Shown here: positions 52,888 to 61,076 of the stretch, piece after piece
How the letters are laid out: every line of letters starts with the position of its first letter
Numbering within the stretch: position 1 is the first letter of the stretch
NCBI GenBank assembly: GCA_004558805.1
Contig: SFDE01000004.1
Location: 1 to 64,000, forward strand
Length of the DNA: 64,000 nucleotides
Reading direction: 5' to 3'
DNA from: Faecalibacterium prausnitzii
Lineage (GTDB): Bacteria; Bacillota; Clostridia; Oscillospirales; Ruminococcaceae
Program-made: the position numbers and the translations under genes
Notes under the pieces: generated by a model
Database searches by the model: none
Told to the model about the DNA's origin: nothing
What the model saw: the letters and a program-made list of their open reading frames with translations, nothing else

Positions 52888-53492
52888 AGGACGTAGTAAA
52901 TACTTCGGTGGTGTTTTTTGGCTATGCGCTGGTAGCGATCTTTGCTCAGAACGCCATCTTTACCCGTGCGCTGGGCGTGTCCCGTCTGGTACATCTGGTG
53001 GGAGACGACCGCACCAGCAGCTGGCTGTTTGGTATGCAGCTGTGCATCACTCAGGCGCTGGTGGCACCGCTGGCATGGTATGCAGGCAGCTGGATGGCAC
53101 CGCTGCCGTTCCGTGCCATGCTGCGCCCGCTGGTATACGTACTGTGCATTGCGGTAGTCTGCATCGCAGAGCATCTGGTGCTGCACTACACCGCACTGCC
53201 CTGCCGGGATACCCTGCTGCACCTTGTGCCCCTTGCAGGGCTCAACAGCTGCGTGCTGGGCACGGTGCTGGTGGAGCGCACGCAGAGCTTTACCCTGGTG
53301 CAGAGTCTGGGCTTTGGTCTGGGCAGCGGCGCAGGCTACCTGCTGGCGGTGCTGCTGGTGACCGAGGGACGTCACCGTCTGCGCAGCCGGGCGATCCCCA
53401 CGGCGTTCCGGGGGATGCCCATTGCACTGGTGTATATCGGTATTCTGGCACTGGCGATCTATGGCTTTACCGGTCATTCGGTGATCCTGTAA
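52884..53492 (+). CDS. rnfA: RnfA/NqrE-like membrane subunit with one of two cluster cysteines
   Basis: A 202-residue protein with six helices. NAIFTRALGVSRLV aligns with the RnfA start NNFVLSRFLGICPFLG, with Ser33 in place of the cysteine. The second site is kept: LNSCVLG (Cys123) aligns with the family TNCAVLG. The later SLGFGLGSGAGYLLA and PTAFRGMPIALVYIG match RnfA well. It is the last gene of the D-E-A trio. Together with the RnfE-like protein only one of four cluster ligands remains, so the canonical cluster should not form. Confidence 0.8.
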   Translation: MKDVVNTSVVFFGYALVAIFAQNAIFTRALGVSRLVHLVGDDRTSSWLFGMQLCITQALVAPLAWYAGSWMAPLPFRAMLRPLVYVLCIAVVCIAEHLVLHYTALPCRDTLLHLVPLAGLNSCVLGTVLVERTQSFTLVQSLGFGLGSGAGYLLAVLLVTEGRHRLRSRAIPTAFRGMPIALVYIGILALAIYGFTGHSVIL

Positions 53493-53516
53493 CACTGACA
53501 GGGAGGACGAGGCAAA

Positions 53517-54593
53517 ATGGCTAAGAATAAACGCCGTCAGAAGGTCAAGCGGTATCACCGCAGCTTTTACAGCCGCACGGACCGCATCAAGCGGGTGGTG
53601 GGCATTGTGGCGATGATCGCCATGGTGCTGGCACTGGCGTGGTTTGCTGCGCCTCACGTGCTGGACTGGGCGACCCACACATGGTACACCGTGGTAAAGG
53701 ACCGGGATCTGGAGGCAGAGGCAGCAGCCTCGGCGGCGGCAGCCTCTGCTGCAGCATCCTCGGAGACGGCGGAGTCCCAGACCCCGGAGACTCCGGAAGA
53801 AAAGCAGCTGGACGGCATGGCGATCACCGGCGGCAGCTGGGCGCAGGTGGAGCGCACGGATCTTGCTGATGATGAGGCGATCCGCACGGCGGCGCAGCAG
53901 CTGAAAGCCCGGGGCGTGGAATACGGCGTGGTGACCCTGAAGGACACCAGCGGCACCGTCTGGTACGCCTCCGGCGTGGCAGCGGCAGCAGGGGGCGTTG
54001 CCAAAGAGACGGTGGACCCTGCCCGTATCGCAGCGATCTTCCGGGAAGAGGGCATCATCCCGGTGGCGCAGCTTGCCGCCTTTAAGGACCCGGTGTCCCC
54101 CCGCACCGACCGTTCCATGGGCATCCGCTACGACGGCAGTATGCTGTGGCTGGATGCTGTCCAGGACGGCAACCCCTGGCTGAACCCCTACTCTGCCGCC
54201 GCCGTGACCTATGTGGGCGATCTGGTGGAGGAAGTCCGAAGCATGGGCTTTGAGCAGGTGGTGCTGACCAATGTGCAGTTCCCCAAGTTCAGCCGCAAAC
54301 AGGACTACGGCGAGACCGGCGGCGTGTCCCGTCCGGACCAGCTCAAGGCAGACATTGCCGCCCTGCAGACCCGCTTTGCAGGCAAGGCGGTGCTGTGGTT
54401 CAGCTACACGCTGGACCAGTGCACCACCAGCAGTGTGGCACTGGATGTGCCGGCGGTGACGCTGGGTATGGACAACCTGCTGGTGACCGCCGACGGCACC
54501 ATGGCGGCGGATACCCGCAGCCAGCTGGAGGAGTCTGCCGCCGCCGCAGGGGTGGACCATGTGGTGATCTGCAGCGGGGATGCCTTTGCCTGA
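53517..54593 (+). CDS. membrane-anchored DUF4015-type putative glycoside hydrolase
   Basis: A 358-residue protein. A basic N-terminus (KNKRRQKVKRYHRS) and one helix (about 25-48) anchor it, followed by an Ala/Ser/Glu-rich linker (about 55-90) and an extracellular TIM-barrel-like domain (about 95-358) with GVEYGVVTLKDTSG, RYDGSMLWLD and LWFSYTLDQC segments typical of DUF4015. A role in cell-wall polysaccharide turnover is proposed for the family but unproven. GGGAGG precedes the ATG. It lies between the Rnf-like genes and DUF1015, probably in the same transcript. Confidence 0.7.
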   Translation: MAKNKRRQKVKRYHRSFYSRTDRIKRVVGIVAMIAMVLALAWFAAPHVLDWATHTWYTVVKDRDLEAEAAASAAAASAAASSETAESQTPETPEEKQLDGMAITGGSWAQVERTDLADDEAIRTAAQQLKARGVEYGVVTLKDTSGTVWYASGVAAAAGGVAKETVDPARIAAIFREEGIIPVAQLAAFKDPVSPRTDRSMGIRYDGSMLWLDAVQDGNPWLNPYSAAAVTYVGDLVEEVRSMGFEQVVLTNVQFPKFSRKQDYGETGGVSRPDQLKADIAALQTRFAGKAVLWFSYTLDQCTTSSVALDVPAVTLGMDNLLVTADGTMAADTRSQLEESAAAAGVDHVVICSGDAFA

Positions 54594-54645
54594 GAGGCAA
54601 AGGGCAGCGGTCACCTGTGATAATTGAGAGAGTGAGGAATAGACT

Positions 54646-55938
54646 ATGAATACAAGATCCTGCTTTGTGCCTGCGCACATCCTTCTGCCCTCTGAACAGA
54701 TCCCGTTGGAAAAGTGGGGCTGCATCGCCTGTGATCAGTTTACCAGTGACCGGGCATACTGGGAGAAGGCAAAGCAGACCGCTGCAGGCAGCCCCAGCAC
54801 CCTGAACCTGATCCTGCCGGAGGTGTATCTGGAGGACGGGGATGTACAGCAGCGGATCGAAACGATCCATGCTGCCATGGACCGGTACAGCCGGGATGTG
54901 CTGACCCGGGCAGTGGACGGCTTTGTCTACGTGGAGCGCACCGAGCAGAGCGGCAGGGTGCGGCAGGGTCTGGTGGGCATGGTGGATCTGGAGGCATACA
55001 GCTACCGCCGGGGCGAAAAATGCACCGTGCGCCCCAGCGAAAGCACGGTGGAGAGCCGCATTCCCCCCCGCATGAAGGTGCGCAGCGGCGCAGAGCTGGA
55101 AACACCCCACATCATGATGCTGGCTGACGACCCGGAATGCACCCTTATCGAGCCGGTGGCAGCACACAAACAGGAGCTGCGGAAAGTCTACGAAGGGGAG
55201 CTGATGCTGGGCGGCGGTCATGTGGCAGGCTGGGCGGTGGAAGACCCCGCTCTGCTGGAGCAGATCGAAAATGCCCTGACGGCGCTGGGCAGTCAGGAGG
55301 CGTTTGACAAAAAGTACCCCGACGCCACCCGCCGGGACCCCCTGACTCTGGCGGTGGGAGACGGCAACCACTCCCTTGCCACCGCCAAGGCTTGCTGGGA
55401 GGAGCTGAAAAAGACCCTGACCCCGGAACAGGCAGAGAACCACCCGGCACGGTGGTGTCTGGCAGAGGTGTGCAACGTCCACTCTCCCGCCATTGAGATC
55501 GAGCCCATCCACCGGGTGCTGTTCAATGTGGACTGCGCTGCGGTGCTGTTGGCGCTGGTCACCTGGAGCGACGAAAATATGGCAGGCTGCTGCTTTGGCG
55601 GGGAGAAAAAACAGCCCTTTACCCTCGCCGGTCCCCACATGGCAAACGTGCTGAGCTTTGAGGACCCCACCGCACCCCTGACCGTGGGCACCATTGACGA
55701 ATTTATTGAATATTACCTTGCACGCCACCCCGAAGGACGGGTGGACTATGTGCACGATGAACCGGCAGTGCGGGCGCTGTGCAAAAAGGGCGCAGTGGCG
55801 TTTCTGATGCCGCCCTTTGCCAAGAGCGACCTGTTCAAGGGCGTGGTGATGGGCGGCGTGCTGCCCCGCAAGACCTTCAGCATGGGTCATGCAGAGGAAA
55901 AGCGCTACTACATCGAGTGCCGGAAGATCGTAGAATAA
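54646..55938 (+). CDS. DUF1015 family protein (SerK-like)
   Basis: A 430-residue cytoplasmic protein. It starts with FVPAHILLPSEQIPLEKWG-type sequence and contains the signature VGDGNHSLATAK (about 233-244) and EVCNVHSPAIEIEPIHRVL. Archaeal homologues are ADP- or ATP-dependent free-serine kinases; bacterial members are less characterised. In many gut Firmicutes the family sits with serine or D-3-phosphoglycerate genes, but here its neighbours are Rnf-like. Serine phosphorylation is therefore a possibility only. Confidence 0.82.
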   Translation: MNTRSCFVPAHILLPSEQIPLEKWGCIACDQFTSDRAYWEKAKQTAAGSPSTLNLILPEVYLEDGDVQQRIETIHAAMDRYSRDVLTRAVDGFVYVERTEQSGRVRQGLVGMVDLEAYSYRRGEKCTVRPSESTVESRIPPRMKVRSGAELETPHIMMLADDPECTLIEPVAAHKQELRKVYEGELMLGGGHVAGWAVEDPALLEQIENALTALGSQEAFDKKYPDATRRDPLTLAVGDGNHSLATAKACWEELKKTLTPEQAENHPARWCLAEVCNVHSPAIEIEPIHRVLFNVDCAAVLLALVTWSDENMAGCCFGGEKKQPFTLAGPHMANVLSFEDPTAPLTVGTIDEFIEYYLARHPEGRVDYVHDEPAVRALCKKGAVAFLMPPFAKSDLFKGVVMGGVLPRKTFSMGHAEEKRYYIECRKIVE

Positions 55939-55949
55939 CTAGGAGAACC

Positions 55950-57806
55950 ATGACTTTTAAAGAATTGAATCTGTCCGCCCCCCTTCTGCGCGCTGTGCAG
56001 GAGGCGGGCTATGAGACCCCCTCGCCCATTCAGGCGGCGGCGATCCCTCCGGTGCTGTCCGGCAGGGATCTGATGGGCTGCGCCCAGACCGGTACCGGCA
56101 AGACGGCGGCATTTGCCCTGCCCATGCTGGACCGGCTCACCGCTGCCCAGCCCCGCAAAAAAGGCGCCATCCGGGCGCTGATCCTTACCCCCACCCGGGA
56201 GCTTGCCCTGCAGATCGGCGAAAGCTTTGAGGCATACGGCAAGTACCTGAAACTCCGCAGCACCGTCATCTTTGGCGGCGTGGGACAGGTACCGCAGGTG
56301 GAAGCGCTGAAGAAGGGCGTGGATATCCTCATCGCCTGCCCCGGTCGTCTCAACGACCTGATCGGGCAGGGCTTTATCGACCTTGGCAGTCTGGAGATCT
56401 TTGTGCTGGACGAGGCAGACCGGATGCTGGACATGGGCTTTGTCCATGACGTGAAAAAGGTCATTGCAAAGCTGCCCAAGGAGCGCCAGAATCTGATGTT
56501 CAGTGCTACCATGCCCAAGGAGATCGAGCAGCTTGCCGCCGGCATCCTCCGGGACCCCGCCTTTGTAAAGGTGGACCCGGTGTCCAGCACTGTGGACCGC
56601 ATCCAGCAGAGCCTGTATCATGTGGAAAAGGGCAACAAAAAATTCCTGCTGCCCTGGCTCATCAAGAACCTGCAGCCCCCGGTGGTGAACGCACTGGTGT
56701 TCAGCCGCACCAAGCACGGGGCGGATAAGATCGCCAAAGACCTGACCAAGCAGGGCATCCCGGCAGCAGCGATCCACGGCAACAAGAGCCAGACCGCCCG
56801 GGTCACCGCACTGGAAAACTTTAAGGCAGGCAAGACCAAGGTGCTGGTTGCCACCGACATTGCCGCCCGGGGCATCGACATCAGCGAGCTGTCCCACGTG
56901 TTCAACTACGACCTGCCGGAGGTGCCGGAGACCTACGTCCACCGCATCGGACGCACCGCCCGTGCCGGTGCTGACGGCACCGCCATCAGCTTCTGCGCCC
57001 CGGAGGAGCAGGAGTACCTTGCAGGCATCGAAAAGCTCAACCGCCGCAGCATCCCGGTGGTGTCCGGGCACCCCTGGGACGGTGTGCCCGCTCCGGTGCG
57101 TCCCGAACCCCCGGTGCGGGGACGGAAGCCCAGAGAGCCTCAGCCCTCCAAAGCGGAAAAGGCTGCAAAGGCACCCAAGACCGAAAAGAAGGCTGCCGCT
57201 CCGGTGCAGCAGCCCGCAAAAATCAGCAAAGAGGAGCAATGCATGGACGAAAACCAGAAGCGTACTTCCGGCGGGCGCAGAAATGACCGCCGTTCCGATA
57301 CCAACAGCCGTCCCCGTCGGGAGCAGGGGAGCGCTCCTGCCCGGGGCAGCAATGCCCAGCCCAAGTTCGACCCCCATTTTGTGAGTGCGCCGGAGGCTAC
57401 CCCTCTGCGCAGCGCCAAAAAGGCACCGGCGGCACCGGCAGCTCCCGCCATCAAGACGGCACAGTCTGCGTCCGGGAACCAGAATTCCGCAAACCGCAGC
57501 AGCCGGGGGAACCGCAGCGACCGCCGTCAGGCAGCCGCCGGGGACAACGGCAGAAACGCCCAGCCGGCAAGCCGCAGCGACCGCCGCCAGAACAGCCAGC
57601 GGGGCGCAAGCGCCGCTGCTCCTGCCCGGGCACCCAGAGAGAACGTCTCCCGCCGGAGCCGGGGCGCTGCACCCAAGGACGAGGACCCGGGTCTGGTGCT
57701 CATCAGCCGCCGCCCGCCCCAGCAGAAGTTTACCAGCTTTGAGGAGTATATGGACGCCCACGGCGGTGCCACCGCTCCCATTGAGGACCACACCAACGAA
57801 GTATGA
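55950..57806 (+). CDS. DEAD-box RNA helicase with basic low-complexity tail
   Basis: A 618-residue RhlE/CsdA-like helicase. The Q motif (FKELNLSAPLLRAVQEAGY ... SPIQ), Walker A AQTGTGKTAA, PTRELALQ, DEAD (VLDEADRML), SAT (FSATMP), VATDIAARGID and HRIGRTARAG motifs are intact in residues 1-370. Residues about 420-618 are Arg/Ser/Asn/Pro/Ala-rich with repeated SDRRQ and RGN blocks, likely RNA-binding. AGGAG lies before the ATG. A strong internal ribosome site and ATG at 57243 could yield the tail alone. It unwinds RNA in ribosome assembly or decay. Confidence 0.93.
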   Translation: MTFKELNLSAPLLRAVQEAGYETPSPIQAAAIPPVLSGRDLMGCAQTGTGKTAAFALPMLDRLTAAQPRKKGAIRALILTPTRELALQIGESFEAYGKYLKLRSTVIFGGVGQVPQVEALKKGVDILIACPGRLNDLIGQGFIDLGSLEIFVLDEADRMLDMGFVHDVKKVIAKLPKERQNLMFSATMPKEIEQLAAGILRDPAFVKVDPVSSTVDRIQQSLYHVEKGNKKFLLPWLIKNLQPPVVNALVFSRTKHGADKIAKDLTKQGIPAAAIHGNKSQTARVTALENFKAGKTKVLVATDIAARGIDISELSHVFNYDLPEVPETYVHRIGRTARAGADGTAISFCAPEEQEYLAGIEKLNRRSIPVVSGHPWDGVPAPVRPEPPVRGRKPREPQPSKAEKAAKAPKTEKKAAAPVQQPAKISKEEQCMDENQKRTSGGRRNDRRSDTNSRPRREQGSAPARGSNAQPKFDPHFVSAPEATPLRSAKKAPAAPAAPAIKTAQSASGNQNSANRSSRGNRSDRRQAAAGDNGRNAQPASRSDRRQNSQRGASAAAPARAPRENVSRRSRGAAPKDEDPGLVLISRRPPQQKFTSFEEYMDAHGGATAPIEDHTNEV

Positions 57807-58648
57807 GAGAAGATAGATCTGTCCCGTGGCAGTGTCCCCTGTGCGGGGGACCCCTCCAGGGAGAAAGCACCCTGAAATGCCCCAAAGGGCACTGCTTTGA
57901 CCGTGCCAAGGAGGGCTACTGGCATCTTCTGCCGGTGCAGAGCATGCGCACCAAAGCCCCCGGCGACAGCAAGGAGATGGTGGCGGCACGCCGCGCCTTT
58001 CTGAACGGGGGATACTACGGCATCTTTGGGCAGGCGATGGGAGAACTGTGTCTGGAATACGGGGTCCCTGCCGCCCCGGACAGCGGGCTGCATCTGCTGG
58101 ATGCAGGCTGCGGCGAGGGCTGGTACGACCGGTGCATCGCCGGGCAATTTGACGCCGCCGGACGGAAACTGGAGCTGGCGGGCTTTGATATTGCCAAACC
58201 TGCGGTGCGCCTGGCTGCCAGGGCACTGCCCGCAGCACAGTACGCCGTGGCGTCCAGCTTCAGCCAGCCGGTGCGCACCGGCTGGGCAGACCTGCTGCTG
58301 AACTGCTTTTCGCCCTTTGCCCAGGAGGAGTTCCTGCGGGTGCTGCGTCCCGGGGGACGGATGATCTATGTGGTGCCCGGGGCGGAACATCTGTTCCAGA
58401 TGAAACAGGTGCTGTACGAAAAGCCCTACAAAAACCCGGTGCAGCAGATCACCTACCCCGGTTTTGCCGCCATTGCAGAGCGGCAGGTGTCCGGCAGCAT
58501 CACGGTGCCGGCAGACCAGCTGGAAGCGCTGTTTGCCATGACCCCCTATTACTGGAAGACTCCCCGGGATGGGGCGGCACGGCTGGCGGCACTGCCCCAG
58601 CTTACCACCGACATTGCATTCCGGTTTCTGGTATTTGAAAAACTGTAA
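57803..58648 (+). CDS. rlmA: 23S rRNA (guanine-N1)-methyltransferase RlmA/TlrB family
   Basis: A 281-residue SAM-dependent methyltransferase. The N-terminal zinc finger is visible as CPLCGG ... CPKGHCFDRAKEGYW (about 11-40), followed by the SAM loop LLDAGCGEGWY (about 97-107). Gram-positive members methylate G748 and can confer tylosin resistance; E. coli RlmA modifies G745. The ATGA overlap with the helicase gene suggests coupled translation. Both proteins fit a ribosome-assembly role. Confidence 0.9.
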   Translation: MREDRSVPWQCPLCGGPLQGESTLKCPKGHCFDRAKEGYWHLLPVQSMRTKAPGDSKEMVAARRAFLNGGYYGIFGQAMGELCLEYGVPAAPDSGLHLLDAGCGEGWYDRCIAGQFDAAGRKLELAGFDIAKPAVRLAARALPAAQYAVASSFSQPVRTGWADLLLNCFSPFAQEEFLRVLRPGGRMIYVVPGAEHLFQMKQVLYEKPYKNPVQQITYPGFAAIAERQVSGSITVPADQLEALFAMTPYYWKTPRDGAARLAALPQLTTDIAFRFLVFEKL

Positions 58649-58650
58649 AG

Positions 58651-58690
58651 AAAATGCTCCTCCGACCAGCAGTCGGGGGAGCATTTTTGC
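58651..58690. terminator. terminator between rlmA and the convergent MATE gene
   Basis: AAATGCTCC-CCGAC pairs with GTCGG-GGAGCATTT around CAGCA, then T run. It ends the long co-directional run and the MATE gene. Confidence 0.88.
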
Positions 58691-58692
58691 GT

Positions 58693-60051
58693 TCAGGTAT
58701 GATATTCCATCCATCTGCCCTTCCAGGTGTAGAGGATCATCAGCACAGCACCCAGCGCCCAGGAGACGGGGTAGACCATCATGACCCCCTCGTAGGTGCC
58801 AAAAAGAGGGAGGATCCACTGGATCCACAGGATCCGGAACAGGCACAGGGATACCAGCAGCACCACCATGGGGGGCACGCTTGCTCCGGTGCCCCGCACT
58901 GCGCCCGCCAGCCCGTGGAGGATGCTCAGCAAAAAGTAGAAAGGGCAGAACCAGCGCATTGCCGAGCAGCCAAAGGCGATGACCGCTTCGTCGGTGGTGA
59001 ACAGCCGCATAATGGGGTCCTGTCCCAGCAGCAACAGCGCCCCGGTGGTGAGGGTGTAGCAGACCCCCAGCGCCACCGTCGCCCAGACACTTTTTCGGAC
59101 CCGGTCCAGTCGTCCGGCACCGTAGTTCTGCCCCACAAAGGTGGTCGCTGCCATGCTGATGCTGCTTACCGGCAGGATGTTGAAGCCGTCTACCTTCATG
59201 TAGGCGGCAAAGCCCGCCATGGCAGCGGCACCGTAGCTGTTGACGCTTGCCTGCACCAGAACGTTGGAAAAGGAGATCACCATGTTCTGGATGCCGGTGG
59301 GCAGACCCACCCGGATGATCCGCAACGCCATCCTGCCGTGAAGGCGGATGTCCCGCAGCTGTACCCGGTAGTCGTCCTCCACCCGGAGCAGGAACCGCAG
59401 GCTCAGCAGGCAGGAGACCAGCTGGCTGATGTCGGTGGCGATGGCGGCACCTGCCACCCCCATCTTCAGTCCCACGATAAAGACAAGATCCAGCAGGATG
59501 TTGGTCAGGGAGGCGTAGGCGAGATAGACAAGGGAGCGGCGGGAGTTTCCGGCGGCGTTCAGGATACCGGCGATCATGTTGTACACCACGCTGAACAGCA
59601 CCCCGCCAAAGTAGATGCGGATATAGGTCACCGCATCCTCCAGCACCTCCGCCGGGGTGTTCATCCACTCCAGCAGCACTCTGCCGCACGCCACGCCGCC
59701 GATGGTGAGGATCAGTCCCATCACCACCGAGATCGCCAATGCAGTGTGCACCGCCAGCTGGGTATCGACCCGGTCCTTTGCTCCCAGATACTGCGCCACC
59801 ACCACACCGGCACCTACGGCGACGCCCTGACTGAAGCCGATGAGCAGGTAGATGGGGGAGCCGCTGGAGCCTACGGCGGCAAGAGCGTTGGCACCTACAA
59901 AATTGCCTACGATGATGGAGTCGGCGGTGTTGTACAGCTGCTGCAGCAGGTTGCCCAGGATCAGGGGCACAGCAAACAGCAGAAGGCTTTTGGCGATGCT
60001 GCCCTCAGTCATGCGACGGGGCTGCGGGGAAGCTGCGATCTTTGTAGCCAC
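58693..60051 (-). CDS. MATE family efflux transporter
   Basis: A 452-residue membrane protein of 12 helices, with two similar halves. LLLFAVPLILGNLLQQLYNTAD and SIIVGNFVGANALAAVG are the classic NorM/DinF-type start. The start is GTG at 60051, with AAGGA 7 nt upstream; the frame runs 27 codons further but holds the promoter. It is not closely similar to the MATE at 9421. The exported compound is unknown. A TATGCT -10 with TTGTGT -35 lies upstream. Confidence 0.9.
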   Translation of the reverse strand: MATKIAASPQPRRMTEGSIAKSLLLFAVPLILGNLLQQLYNTADSIIVGNFVGANALAAVGSSGSPIYLLIGFSQGVAVGAGVVVAQYLGAKDRVDTQLAVHTALAISVVMGLILTIGGVACGRVLLEWMNTPAEVLEDAVTYIRIYFGGVLFSVVYNMIAGILNAAGNSRRSLVYLAYASLTNILLDLVFIVGLKMGVAGAAIATDISQLVSCLLSLRFLLRVEDDYRVQLRDIRLHGRMALRIIRVGLPTGIQNMVISFSNVLVQASVNSYGAAAMAGFAAYMKVDGFNILPVSSISMAATTFVGQNYGAGRLDRVRKSVWATVALGVCYTLTTGALLLLGQDPIMRLFTTDEAVIAFGCSAMRWFCPFYFLLSILHGLAGAVRGTGASVPPMVVLLVSLCLFRILWIQWILPLFGTYEGVMMVYPVSWALGAVLMILYTWKGRWMEYHT

Positions 60052-60157
60052 GGAAGTGTCCTTTCTGCAGAATGATGCCTTGAAAATATTCGTGCGTTTC
60101 CCAAGCATAGCACAATCCTGCCGGGAACACAAGCGTGAAAAGCCACTGTCCGCAGCA

Positions 60158-60221
60158 CAAAAACACCACTGCCCCCGCCTGCCGGGGGAATGGGAAGTCC
60201 GGCAGACAGGGGCAGCGGTGC
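60158..60221 (-). terminator. terminator of the ECF S-component gene
   Basis: On the minus strand CACCGCTGCCCC pairs with GGGGCAGTGGTG, with an inner CTGCCGG/CCGGCAG stem, followed by TTTTTGTG. Confidence 0.75.
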
Positions 60222-60248
60222 TGTATCCGTATGGGGAGAATGGCGTTG

Positions 60249-60899
60249 TTATTTTTCGCCCTTGGACAGCATCCCGGCGCGTTCCAGCGCAGGACGCAGG
60301 GCAAGGTACAGGATCACGGCGCAGACGGTGGAGACGATGCTGTTGACAAAGGTGACGCCTCCGGCGATCTTGGTAAGAGCCTGTGCCACAGTGTAGTCCT
60401 GTCCAAAGATGTACACGTTGCGGAAGTAGCCCAGGAAGGGATCGGTAAAGACGTTGAGCAGCAGACCGGAGGCAGCAGAGACGACCACCTTGACCAGATA
60501 GCCGGCGCTGTGCTTGTCCAGACTCCGGAGCTTGAATGCCTTGTGCGCTACCGCACCGCAGGTGATGCCGATGAGGAATTTGAGCACAAAGGTGGTGATG
60601 GCATAGCCCGGGTCACCGGCAAGGATGTCTGCCAGTGCCAGACCGATGGCACCTGCCAGACCGCCGGAAACGCCGTCCAGCAGCAGGGCGGTGAGGGCGG
60701 TAAAGGTATTGCCCAGATGGAACGAGGAGCCGCCGTAGAAGGGCACCCGGAAGAACAGATAGGCGACAAGACTCAGTGCCGCCATGACGCCGGTGAGTGC
60801 CAGCTCCTTGGTGGTAAAGCTGCGCTTGTACAGCACACTGGCAAACAGGATGAGTATGACAACGACTGCAAGCAGCAGCCACATTGCGGTAGTAGACAT
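60249..60899 (-). CDS. ECF transporter S component, probably vitamin B6-related
   Basis: A 216-residue membrane protein with an extra N-terminal helix (about 5-22) and the ECF S-component core: TGVMAALSLVAYLFFR, the substrate region FHLGNTFTALTALLLDG and SGGLAGAIGLALADILAG. The S component binds a vitamin and docks on a shared energising module encoded elsewhere. It is divergent from a MocR-type regulator, the family that includes PdxR, so pyridoxine or a B6 precursor is the best guess. GGAGGG lies before the ATG. Confidence 0.8.
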   Translation of the reverse strand: MSTTAMWLLLAVVVILILFASVLYKRSFTTKELALTGVMAALSLVAYLFFRVPFYGGSSFHLGNTFTALTALLLDGVSGGLAGAIGLALADILAGDPGYAITTFVLKFLIGITCGAVAHKAFKLRSLDKHSAGYLVKVVVSAASGLLLNVFTDPFLGYFRNVYIFGQDYTVAQALTKIAGGVTFVNSIVSTVCAVILYLALRPALERAGMLSKGEK

Positions 60900-60933
60900 G
60901 ATACTTTCCCTCCAAATTCAGGACCCTTCCGGC

Positions 60934-61018
60934 AAAATACCCATTAAACCACTTGACATTTGGGTGTCCGGCGGGTATGCTCCTATTATACCCGGAACTG
61001 GACCCGTGAAAATACCCA
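60934..61018. promoter_or_regulatory. ATACCC operator array and promoter between the ECF S component and MocR genes
   Basis: The decamer AAAATACCCA occurs at 60934-60943 and 61009-61018, a third ATACCC lies at 60988-60993, and an inverted copy GGGTAT lies at 60973-60978. They surround a promoter for the regulator: TTGACA (60953-60958), 17 bp, TATGCT (60976-60981). MocR proteins are known to bind such direct repeats with an inverted half-site. Confidence 0.6.
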
Positions 61019-61076
61019 GAATATAACTTTTTTATGGGGTCAGTTTGCCGGGAAGCACAAAAAGGAGGGGGATCGT

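Noticed and set aside
55908..58238. 776-codon minus-strand frame opposite the helicase and rlmA
   Set aside because: Same antisense codon-bias effect; both plus-strand genes have complete family motifs.
59000..60132. Longer start of the second MATE gene at 60132
   Set aside because: The extra 27 codons cover the probable promoter; GTG at 60051 has AAGGA at 7 nt.
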